Assembly: GCA_016285215.1 (NCBI GenBank)
Contig: JAEEQI010000131.1
Location: forward strand, 1 to 6,807
DNA from: Bacteroidales bacterium
GTDB taxonomy: Bacteria > Bacteroidota > Bacteroidia > Bacteroidales > UBA932
Length of the DNA: 6,807 nucleotides
Direction: 5' to 3'
Of the stretch, positions 1 through 4,951 are shown one piece after another (the first letter of the stretch is position 1; each line of letters begins with the position of its first letter). A program made the translations under genes and the position numbers. Under the pieces are notes generated by a model. That model worked only from the letters and a program-made list of their open reading frames with translations. It searched no databases and was not told the origin of the DNA.

Positions 1-1
1 T

Positions 2-55
2 GATTCCGGACTGCAAAGCTACAATTCTTTCTTCAAATACACAAAGCCCGTATAG
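2..55 (+). CDS. C-terminal end of an upstream gene (partial, unidentified)
   Basis: Reading from base 2, the + strand encodes DSGLQSYNSFFKYTKPV and then a TAG stop at 53-55. The strong terminator at 58-98 begins right after this stop, which is what the end of a + strand gene should look like. The fragment is too short to assign a family. Frame 3 is also open through this stretch and into the hairpin, so the choice of frame is an inference from the terminator position alone. The first frame has a stop at base 1. Confidence 0.35.
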   Translation, partial: DSGLQSYNSFFKYTKPV

Positions 56-57
56 CG

Positions 58-98
58 AAAAAAAAGGAGAAGGTCATTGGCCTTCTCCTTTTTGCTTT
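58..98. terminator. bidirectional rho-independent terminator
   Basis: A perfect inverted repeat (AAAAAGGAGAAGG at 61-73, CCTTCTCCTTTTT at 81-93) encloses a 7-base loop. On the + strand the stem is followed by TTTTTGCTTTTTT. On the minus strand it is followed by a run of T from the A-tract at 58-65. It can therefore stop transcription in both directions: the + strand gene ending at 55 and the minus-strand HdeD-like gene whose stop codon is at 100-102. Seen directly; function inferred from the standard hairpin-plus-U-tract rule. Confidence 0.85.
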
Positions 99-99
99 T

Positions 100-669
100 T
101 TACTGTTCGTCAATTCCTATTTTCTGGCGGATATCTTCGACCTTGTTCTCGAACTTGTTGATACCCATCAGGGCAAACAGGTAGGAGCATCCCATAGCAA
201 TGACGCCAATACCAATCATAGTGGACAGGGTAGCGGCCGTTACATCCGGATTCTTGAGGCCCAGGATGCCCAGAACCACACCGCAGATACCCAGCAGCAG
301 AATCACAAACCAGTGGGGGAAGCCCACGCGCTTGTAGTCAAAGCTGTTCACGATGATAACAACGCCTTCGATAATGACCCACAGGGCAAAGATGACGGGC
401 AGGGAGAAAGCCACAAAGAAATTGTTGGCCAGGAAGATGATACCAACGATGATTTCCAGGATGGCCGAAAGGGCCCGCGTACCGCTGTTGGGCAGGAAGG
501 CCTGGGTCTTGAAGGTGAACATAAGCTTGGAAATACCGGCAAACAGGGTCAGAAGGCCGATGAGCCAGGCGGTAGTGAACAGAGTAGCCGTGGGTTTGGC
601 AATGCAGAAAATGCCAAGGACTACGAGCAGGATGCCGGCAATGGCCAGCCAGATCTTAGTACTTTTCAT
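100..669 (-). CDS. HdeD-family (DUF308) six-helix membrane protein
   Basis: This is a 189-aa, very hydrophobic inner-membrane protein with about six predicted helices: roughly residues 7-23, 29-50, 67-82, 88-108, 119-137 and 143-166. The helices come as an internal repeat: the N-terminal 'G-I-L-L-V-V-L-G-I ... KP' pattern recurs at 127-141 as 'G-I-C-G-V-V-L-G-I-L-G-L-K-N-P', each followed by a helix. That repeat is the signature of the DUF308/HdeD family, whose E. coli founder is linked to acid resistance by an unknown mechanism. A charged tail (172-189) is probably cytoplasmic. The length is normal for the family. ATG at 667-669 follows a 44-base leader after a -7-like box at 714-721. It stands alone, with its own terminator. 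The acid-resistance role should not be assumed in Bacteroidota. Confidence 0.85.
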   Translation of the reverse strand: MKSTKIWLAIAGILLVVLGIFCIAKPTATLFTTAWLIGLLTLFAGISKLMFTFKTQAFLPNSGTRALSAILEIIVGIIFLANNFFVAFSLPVIFALWVIIEGVVIIVNSFDYKRVGFPHWFVILLLGICGVVLGILGLKNPDVTAATLSTMIGIGVIAMGCSYLFALMGINKFENKVEDIRQKIGIDEQ

Positions 670-713
670 TGTAATTAGTGTTTAGTGTTGTGTTTTTCTG
701 TCAATTGGTTTTA

Positions 714-721
714 CGAAGATA
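714..721 (-). promoter_or_regulatory. -7 box for the HdeD-like gene
   Basis: The minus strand reads TATCTTCG, one base off the Bacteroidota -7 consensus TAnnTTTG. It lies 44 bases before the ATG at 669. The same octamer precedes two other genes in this window (4919-4926 and 4940-4947). No good -33 TTTG is seen at the expected distance. Confidence 0.45.
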
Positions 722-741
722 ATCATTTTCAAGAAATAATG

Positions 742-749
742 TATATTTG
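742..749 (+). promoter_or_regulatory. -7 box for the RimJ/RimL-like acetyltransferase operon
   Basis: TATATTTG matches the Bacteroidota -7 consensus TAnnTTTG exactly. Only 7 bases separate it from the ATG at 757, so the transcript would start at or within a few bases of the start codon (leaderless or nearly so). The box decides the start: the longer ORF from 685 would have to be translated from upstream of its own promoter. A -33 element is not obvious. Confidence 0.6.
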
Positions 750-756
750 TCTTGTT

Positions 757-1275
757 ATGCAAACAGAAAGAATCTTGTTGCGCCCGTGGAAGGACAGTGA
801 TGCCGAGGCGCTTTACAAATATGCAAGTGACCCCGAAGTGGGCCCCCGTGCCGGCTGGCCGCCGCACAAGAGTGTTGAAGAGAGCCTGGAGATTATCCGG
901 ACGGTCTTTAACGACGCCACCAACACCTGGGCCATAGAGCTCAAAGAGACCGGGGAGGCCATCGGTGCTATGGGTTGTGGCCCTTCCTGCAGCTGCAACC
1001 TTCCCGCTAGGGAGGGTGAACCCCTTATTGGCTACTGGGTAGGTCGGCCCTATTGGAACCGTGGCATCTGCACGGAGGCCTTGAACCTGATGCTGGATCA
1101 TATCCGTAAGACTACGGAGATCAAATCCCTCATCAGCGGTCACTTTATAGATAATCCCGCCTCCGGCCGCGTTATGGAAAAATGTGGCTTTGTTCCCACC
1201 GGAGAAACGGTGGTGGACCCTGAACAGGGCAAGGAAACGCCCATACGCGTACTGAGACTCGAATTGAAAAGATGA
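757..1275 (+). CDS. GNAT N-acetyltransferase, RimJ/RimL type
   Basis: A 172-aa acetyl-CoA-dependent N-acetyltransferase. The opening MQTERILLRPWKDSDAEALY is the standard first strand and helix of the RimJ/RimL subgroup ('TERL-LRP-...D'). The acetyl-CoA-binding motif A lies at about 91-109 (IGYWVGRPYWNRGICTEAL; the usual form is W-x-x-G-Y-x-T-E-A). The 'N-x-x-S-x-R-V-M-E-K-C-G-F' motif is at 133-145. Family members acetylate ribosomal protein N-termini, other proteins or small molecules; the substrate here cannot be told from sequence. A Cys-rich patch (C74, C78, C80) is a mild oddity. I chose ATG 757 over the upstream in-frame starts at 685 or 739 because of the promoter box and because homology begins here. 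It is the first gene of a three-gene operon, overlapping the next by 4 bases. Confidence 0.88.
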   Translation: MQTERILLRPWKDSDAEALYKYASDPEVGPRAGWPPHKSVEESLEIIRTVFNDATNTWAIELKETGEAIGAMGCGPSCSCNLPAREGEPLIGYWVGRPYWNRGICTEALNLMLDHIRKTTEIKSLISGHFIDNPASGRVMEKCGFVPTGETVVDPEQGKETPIRVLRLELKR

Positions 1276-1736
1276 TTAGAAAAGCCCAAATACAGGATAT
1301 TGAGACCATCTGCCGGCTTCTGGAGCAGGTCCTGAAAGTGCATCACGCCGGCCGGCCGGATTTATTCCGTGAGTCCGGCAAGAAGTACGATGAGAAAGCC
1401 CTGCAGGAGATGCTCCAATGCCCTGAAACCCCCATCTTTGTCTACGAAGAAGACGGGGCTGTACTGGGCTATATTATGTGTCAGGAGCACTCCATTAGCG
1501 GTTCGGCCCTCAAGTCTGTGAAGACGTTGTATATTGACGATCTTTGCGTGGAAGAAAAGGCACGGGGAAAGGGAGTTGGAAAGAAACTGTTCCAATTTGT
1601 GAAGGATTACGCTCAAGAGAATGGTTTCTACAATATTACCCTGCACGTTTGGGAAGGAAACCCGGGTGCCAAGCATTTCTACGAATCCCTGGGCTTGAAG
1701 CCCCAATACACCAATCTGGAACTGATAATTAAGTAA
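1272..1736 (+). CDS. GNAT-family N-acetyltransferase
   Basis: A 154-aa single-domain GNAT protein, a full-length fold. Motif A is clear: strand 'LYIDDLCVEEKA' (86-97), then the pyrophosphate-binding loop R98-G-K-G-V-G103 and helix 'KKLFQFVKDYAQ'. Motif B 'GNPGAKHFYESLGLKP' (129-144) contains the usual Tyr (Y138) that can act as general acid. It belongs to a different GNAT subgroup from its upstream neighbour, so the pair is not a recent tandem duplication. Start ATG 1272 overlaps the previous stop (ATGA), which implies translational coupling, and proC begins 4 bases after its stop. The substrate is unknown. Its place beside proC might hint at amino-acid-related substrates, but that is only inference. 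Confidence 0.9.
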   Translation: MIRKAQIQDIETICRLLEQVLKVHHAGRPDLFRESGKKYDEKALQEMLQCPETPIFVYEEDGAVLGYIMCQEHSISGSALKSVKTLYIDDLCVEEKARGKGVGKKLFQFVKDYAQENGFYNITLHVWEGNPGAKHFYESLGLKPQYTNLELIIK

Positions 1737-1740
1737 GTAT

Positions 1741-2499
1741 ATGCAGAAGATAGCCATCCTGGGAGCCGGAAATATGGGCGGAGCCGTTGCTCTGGGCCTG
1801 CACCGCCTGGCCAAGGACGTTTCCGTTACCGTTACCACAGCGCATACCTCTACTCTTGAGAAATATACAGCCCAAGGCATTGATGCTACGCTGGACAATT
1901 CTCTAGCTGCGAAATGGGCCGATATTATCATCCTGGGCGTGAAGCCCTGGCTCGTCCAGTCTGTCCTGGAGCAGATCAAACCCGCTCTTTCCGGGAAGGT
2001 GCTCCTTTCCCTGGCTGCCGGCATTCCTTCGGCCCAGATGGCGGAATGGCTCTCCGGAACGGGCGTCCAAGCTGCTTATACCGTGATTCCCAACCTGGCT
2101 GCGGAGATAGGGGAGAGTATGACCTTTGCTTCGGCCATCGTTGGAAAGGCCGATGACCTGGTGAAGTCCCTTTTTGACCAGCTGGGGAAGACGCTCATTG
2201 TGGACGAAAGGCGCCTGCAGGCGGGTATGATGGTGGCTTCCTGCGGAACGGCCTTTGCGCTTCGCTATGCCCGCGCTGCTATGGAAGGCGGTGTCCAGCT
2301 GGGCCTGTATCCCCACGAGGCCCTGGAGGCGGTCTATCAGACTATGAAAGGCGCAGTGGACCTGGCAGGGGCCCGTGGAACTCATCCCGAGGCCGAAATT
2401 GACCGGGTTACCACGCCCGGCGGCATCACCATCCGCGGGCTCAATGCTATGGAAGAGGCCGGTTTCACCGCTGCCGTTATTGCCGGATTAAAAGTTTAA
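1741..2499 (+). CDS. proC: pyrroline-5-carboxylate reductase
   Basis: Catalyses the last step of proline synthesis: NAD(P)H-dependent reduction of 1-pyrroline-5-carboxylate to L-proline in the cytoplasm. The 252-aa protein is near the usual family length (about 260-270). The N-terminal Rossmann fold has the dinucleotide loop G8-A-G-N-M-G13, and strand 4 ends in the family motif V67-K-P69. 'IPNLAAEIGESMT' (116-128) corresponds to the conserved 'PN-(T)-(P/A)-x-x-GEG-(M/A)-T' segment. The C-terminal all-helical dimerisation domain carries the P5CR signature at about 222-242 (R-V-T-T-P-G-G-I-T...GLNAMEEAGF). It is the last gene of the GNAT-GNAT-proC operon. Its stop TAA (2497-2499) overlaps the stop of the convergent kinase gene, so no hairpin terminator fits between the two genes. 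Confidence 0.95.
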   Translation: MQKIAILGAGNMGGAVALGLHRLAKDVSVTVTTAHTSTLEKYTAQGIDATLDNSLAAKWADIIILGVKPWLVQSVLEQIKPALSGKVLLSLAAGIPSAQMAEWLSGTGVQAAYTVIPNLAAEIGESMTFASAIVGKADDLVKSLFDQLGKTLIVDERRLQAGMMVASCGTAFALRYARAAMEGGVQLGLYPHEALEAVYQTMKGAVDLAGARGTHPEAEIDRVTTPGGITIRGLNAMEEAGFTAAVIAGLKV

Positions 2500-3362
2500 A
2501 GATAGTACTCCTTGACCAGCTTCCTTACCTGGAACCAGAAGAAAACCTTCTGGGCGGTGGAGGTGGGTACTATGAAGGCGCGAGTGACAATGTCCAGGCA
2601 GGCAAACTTGCCGGCCAGTCTGTCAAAGTCGGCGTGGTCTTTTTGGCCTGTGTAATCTGTGGCAAAGGCTTCCCAGAAGCGGCCGAACTGTTCCTCCGTC
2701 ATATGGAAGATGTCCTGTACTTTCTTCATTTTGTAATAGACCTTGCAGATCTGATACATGTGACCAATGTCAAACATAGGATCTCCGTAGGCAAAGCGGT
2801 CCAGGTCTATCCAATACAATTGACCTCCGGACTCAATCAGGTTTCCCGTTTGGAAATCTCCGTGTAAGCAAGTGGTTACTTCGGGTATGGTCTCAATAAA
2901 CTTACGAACGATAACCCGATTCTTTTTGCTGATAAAATCTATCTGGTCAATGGCCCGCAGCGCCTGCTCCTTCCGGTTGGGGAAGAAATCCGTATTGCAG
3001 GGCGTTGAATGGAACTCCTTGCCTTTTTGGCTTAGCAATTGGGCCATCTCTTCCGTACGCTCAGGTTGGTCGTGGCAGATACGGGAGAGGGACTTTTTAC
3101 CGTGGATGATCTGGGAAACAGTGGCATAGGCATCTCCCACGCGTACTATCTCATAGACCTTGGGCACAGCAATCCCAAGGGCCTCTACGGCCTTGGAGAC
3201 CTCGAATTCGTGTTTTACGGCCTCAAGAGTGCTCAGTCTTCCATTGTTGACTTTGAGGATGGCCTCCGGACGGTCCGGATTTGCATAAGTTTTGCCATTG
3301 CCGCCTTCTCCAACTTGTTTCCAGGCTGAGAGGTCAATGAGGGCATAATCTGTCTGTGCCAT
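2496..3362 (-). CDS. aminoglycoside-phosphotransferase-fold small-molecule kinase (TIGR02172-like)
   Basis: A 288-aa protein of the APH/choline-kinase branch of the protein-kinase-like fold. Seen motifs: glycine-rich ATP loop G18-E-G-G-N-G-K-T; the ATP-anchoring lysine K37 in 'AILKV'; the catalytic loop H167-G-D-F-Q-T-G-N174 with catalytic D169 and Mg-binding N174; and the metal-binding 'DFG-equivalent' I185-D-L-D, followed by 'AYGDPMFDIGHM' (191-202), the usual APH family tail. All catalytic residues are present, so it should be active. The overall pattern resembles the TIGR02172 paralogous family known from Fibrobacter and Bacteroidota; the natural substrate of that family is unknown to me. 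Drug phosphorylation, a sugar, or an amino alcohol are all possible. It is single in its transcript, with its own -7 box at 3382-3389. Its stop overlaps that of proC by 4 bases. Confidence 0.85.
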   Translation of the reverse strand: MAQTDYALIDLSAWKQVGEGGNGKTYANPDRPEAILKVNNGRLSTLEAVKHEFEVSKAVEALGIAVPKVYEIVRVGDAYATVSQIIHGKKSLSRICHDQPERTEEMAQLLSQKGKEFHSTPCNTDFFPNRKEQALRAIDQIDFISKKNRVIVRKFIETIPEVTTCLHGDFQTGNLIESGGQLYWIDLDRFAYGDPMFDIGHMYQICKVYYKMKKVQDIFHMTEEQFGRFWEAFATDYTGQKDHADFDRLAGKFACLDIVTRAFIVPTSTAQKVFFWFQVRKLVKEYYL

Positions 3363-3381
3363 AGTTATCAGTTCATTTTTA

Positions 3382-3389
3382 CAAAGATA
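3382..3389 (-). promoter_or_regulatory. -7 box for the kinase gene
   Basis: The minus strand reads TATCTTTG, an exact TAnnTTTG match, 19 bases before the ATG at 3362. It is the mirror image of the FKBP promoter box at 3412-3419, with 22 bases between them. No convincing -33 TTTG is seen on this strand. Confidence 0.6.
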
Positions 3390-3411
3390 AATACTTTCGT
3401 GAAATAGTTGC

Positions 3412-3419
3412 TATCTTTG
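3412..3419 (+). promoter_or_regulatory. -7 box for the FKBP operon
   Basis: TATCTTTG matches TAnnTTTG exactly. It ends 8 bases before the ATG at 3428, so transcription should start at or next to the start codon, giving a leaderless or near-leaderless message. Confidence 0.6.
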
Positions 3420-3427
3420 CACACGAT

Positions 3428-3838
3428 ATGAAAAAGAAGAGGAATAACCCCTATAAAGAGGCCAATGAGGCGTTTCTGGCAGAGAAAGCCAAGGAAGAAG
3501 GCATCATTGTGCTGGATAACGGCGTAATGTACCGCAAGCTGGAAGAAGGCCACGGAACCAAGTGCCCCAAGCCCAACGGTATCGTCTATGTCCATTATAC
3601 GGGCCGATTGATTGACGGTACGGTCTTCGATACCACGGAAGGGGAGAACCTCCCTGCTTTGTTTGTGGTCAGAGACCTCATTATGGGCTGGCAGATTGCC
3701 CTCACGCGTATGCACGAAGGCGATAAGTGGGAAGTCTATATCCCGGCCAAGTGGGGTTACGGGGCTGTGAAGATGGACGACATCCCGGCCTACAGCACCC
3801 TCATCTTCGAAATGCAACTTGTCAAGATCGAACGCTAA
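3428..3838 (+). CDS. FKBP-type peptidyl-prolyl cis-trans isomerase
   Basis: A 136-aa prolyl isomerase with one FKBP domain from about residue 45 to the end. The FK506-binding-pocket residues line up well: Y57 ('VHYTG'), F67-D68 ('VFDTT'), F79, L84-I85 and W88 ('DLIMGW'), Y111 ('KWGYG') and F127 ('LIFEMQL'). An active isomerase is therefore expected. The N-terminal 44 residues are charged and helical ('NEAFLAEKAKEEGI...LDNGVMYRKL'), resembling the end of the MIP/FkpA dimerisation helix leading into the domain. No signal peptide or lipobox is visible, so a cytoplasmic location is likely, unlike many Bacteroidota FKBPs. It is first in an operon: its stop TAA shares one base with the ATG of the DUF4250 gene (TAATG). 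Confidence 0.93.
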   Translation: MKKKRNNPYKEANEAFLAEKAKEEGIIVLDNGVMYRKLEEGHGTKCPKPNGIVYVHYTGRLIDGTVFDTTEGENLPALFVVRDLIMGWQIALTRMHEGDKWEVYIPAKWGYGAVKMDDIPAYSTLIFEMQLVKIER

Positions 3839-4023
3839 TGGATCACCTTCCGCTTAACGATATACCTATGTTGGTCTCCTCCATTAATTTCCTGTTAAGG
3901 GACGAGGAGTTTGACAACCTGGACCAGATCTGCAACTGCTACAATATAGAAAGGGAGGAGATGGACCGTCTGCTGGCCAGTCAGGGCTATGCCTATCTGG
4001 AGAAGTACAACTGCGTAAAATGA
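3838..4023 (+). CDS. DUF4250 small protein
   Basis: A 61-aa protein with the layout of the DUF4250 family: a short 'LPxNDIPMLVSSINFLLRD' segment (4-22), where family members read roughly 'LP-DP-MLLS-(V/I)N-LRD'. This is followed by 'FDNLDQICNCYNIEREEMDRLLASQGYAYLEK' (25-56), which looks like a small helix-turn-helix-like bundle ending in a 'GY-Y' strand. Family function is unknown. I chose ATG 3838 rather than a longer in-frame start at 3727 because the extra 37 residues would lie wholly inside the FKBP gene in another frame and do not look like the family. The TAATG overlap with FKBP and ATGA overlap with the next gene indicate translational coupling. The family assignment is from memory of its pattern. 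Confidence 0.8.
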   Translation: MDHLPLNDIPMLVSSINFLLRDEEFDNLDQICNCYNIEREEMDRLLASQGYAYLEKYNCVK

Positions 4024-4274
4024 AGGCCGATAGAAACACCATAGAGCAGGCCTATGCCTTCTTTCACCAGAAACTGAAGGTCTACGAACACTCTACCTCC
4101 GAGCGGGAAATGGATCACATAGAGGATACTATCTCAGAGTATGCCGATGCTATGTCTTCGGCCCTATTTGAGGAACTTTCTGCCGGCAACCCCGCCTTCC
4201 TCCACGAGCACACTACCTTCCGGGCCGATCTTACCCGTGCTGTAAACGCTATGGAGTCCTGGCTCTTACATTAA
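4020..4274 (+). CDS. 84-aa helical protein of unknown function
   Basis: I do not recognise this family. The 84-residue product is acidic and mostly helical, with no membrane segment, signal peptide or Cys pairs. A likely amphipathic first helix runs over residues 5-24 (IEQAYAFFHQKLKVY is its core). A second acidic helix follows at 28-54, then a 'GNPAF' turn and a last helix at 65-82. It is a real gene judging by tight packing: its ATG overlaps the DUF4250 stop (ATGA at 4020-4023), and it fills the gap up to the convergent gene. Its stop (4272-4274) lies inside the last codons of the minus-strand gene ending at 4266. It may partner with the DUF4250 protein or FKBP; that is inference from the operon only. 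Confidence 0.7.
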   Translation: MKADRNTIEQAYAFFHQKLKVYEHSTSEREMDHIEDTISEYADAMSSALFEELSAGNPAFLHEHTTFRADLTRAVNAMESWLLH

Positions 4275-4472
4275 TAGCCTCACGCGGCCTTCATTGAAGC
4301 AGAAGATTTCCGGGTGCTTGTAGACAATGGCTGCTATGACCTTTCCGTCCAACGGCTTTCCGGCACGTCTTGGCACCAGACCGCGCTGTTCCAGCTCCCT
4401 GGCAATCTGCTCCGTCTTCATCCCGTGCTGACTCGTCGCCAGCAGGTACACCATAGCTTCTTCAATCTTCAT
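4266..4472 (-). CDS. small winged-helix protein (HARE-HTH-like)
   Basis: A 68-aa protein that appears to be a bare winged-helix domain. Helix 1 is 'KIEEAMVYLLATSQ' (2-15). 'GMKTEQIARELEQRGL' (17-32) forms the helix-turn-helix entry, 'GKPLDGKVIAAIVYKHPEIFCFN' (38-60) the recognition helix, and 'EGRVRLL' (61-67) the final wing strand. This order, with a long first helix, a G-(K/R)-(T/P)-x...A-(I/L)-(Y)-x-x-P-x-x-F pattern and a terminal 'G-x-(F/V)-x-L', resembles HARE-HTH domains, which in bacteria are usually fused to restriction enzymes or polymerase subunits. Here it stands alone. Nucleic-acid binding is likely; the target is unknown. Its ATG follows directly on the stop of the membrane protein gene (TAAATG, no gap), so the two are probably co-translated. 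Confidence 0.7.
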   Translation of the reverse strand: MKIEEAMVYLLATSQHGMKTEQIARELEQRGLVPRRAGKPLDGKVIAAIVYKHPEIFCFNEGRVRLLM

Positions 4473-4913
4473 TTATAAGTAGTTGGCGTGCTTCACTTCA
4501 ATGGCTGGATTGACGCTCAAGAGCTGGGCTACCATCTTATCGGCCTTCTCCTTGGAGGTGCGGATATCCATAAAGCCGGTTCCGGCGTCGTGTAAGAAGA
4601 GGGAGCGGTATCTTCCTTTCTTGCTTTCCTTGTAAGTGGCTGTGGTCAGGTTGGAAATACGGAGCGGATACTTCTTTTTGTTGTAATCGGTTATGGTGTC
4701 TTCCTCTTCGTTTACCTCATAGACTCTCAGTTTATAGAAACCGATAAACATACCGCCATACAAAAAGCTGAAGGCAGCTATGTACAAAAGAAGTTTATAC
4801 TTGTCATCCAAGGAAATATAAAGGACATACAGGAAGATTCCCAAAGCTATGGAAATTCCAATGGACCATTTCACCAAAGCTGGATGCGCCGTATTTGAAT
4901 AGACCGTTTTCAT
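4473..4913 (-). CDS. two-helix membrane protein with cytoplasmic PH-like domain
   Basis: A 146-aa protein. Two hydrophobic helices (about 15-33 and 39-60) are separated by a short charged hinge 'SLDDKYK', so both ends should face the cytoplasm. The remaining 85 residues form alternating strands and a last helix: 'LRVYEVNEEEDTITDYNKKKYPLRISNLT', 'SLFLHDAGTGFMDIRT' and 'SKEKADKMVAQLLSV' (120-134). This is the pattern of bacterial PH-like (bPH) domain proteins. No enzyme motif is visible; a sensory or scaffold role is possible. The longer ORF begins at a TTG (4931). I prefer ATG 4913 because a -7-like box (4919-4926) sits 5 bases upstream. This gene is AT-rich: a counted 60-base line (4681-4740) is 40% GC, below its neighbours. 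It is the first gene of a two-gene unit with the winged-helix protein. Confidence 0.72.
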   Translation of the reverse strand: MKTVYSNTAHPALVKWSIGISIALGIFLYVLYISLDDKYKLLLYIAAFSFLYGGMFIGFYKLRVYEVNEEEDTITDYNKKKYPLRISNLTTATYKESKKGRYRSLFLHDAGTGFMDIRTSKEKADKMVAQLLSVNPAIEVKHANYL

Positions 4914-4918
4914 ACTTG

Positions 4919-4926
4919 CGAAGATA
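4919..4926 (-). promoter_or_regulatory. -7 box for the PH-like membrane protein operon
   Basis: The minus strand reads TATCTTCG, one mismatch from TAnnTTTG, ending 5 bases before ATG 4913. A leaderless transcript is expected. No clear -33 element is seen on this strand. Confidence 0.45.
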
Positions 4927-4939
4927 CTCAAAAAATGTT

Positions 4940-4947
4940 TATCTTCG
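4940..4947 (+). promoter_or_regulatory. -7 box for the 58-aa membrane protein gene
   Basis: TATCTTCG ends 4 bases before ATG 4952. A possible -33 core TTG lies at 4916-4918, giving a 21-base spacer, within the range reported for Bacteroides promoters. That -33 abuts the -7 box of the opposite promoter, so the two promoters overlap and may compete. Confidence 0.5.
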
Positions 4948-4951
4948 CATT

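Larger units (their letters stand above)
4917..4949. repeat. 10-base perfect inverted repeat between divergent genes
   Basis: TGCGAAGATA (4917-4926) and TATCTTCGCA (4940-4949) are exact reverse complements with a 13-base A/T-rich spacer. Each arm contains the -7-like octamer TATCTTCG of one of the two divergent genes, so the symmetry is explained largely by two mirrored promoters. It could also act as an operator for a dimeric regulator that represses both genes. A hairpin in RNA is unlikely to matter, since both transcripts should start outside the arms. Confidence 0.7.

Noticed and set aside
313..685. Two overlapping + strand open frames opposite the HdeD-like gene
   Set aside because: Low-complexity, charged translations with no family resemblance; they mirror a well-supported membrane protein on the other strand.
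682..2385. Several long minus-strand open frames opposite the acetyltransferases and proC
   Set aside because: They are antisense shadows of genes with clear catalytic motifs, lack recognisable domains and have no promoter boxes of their own.
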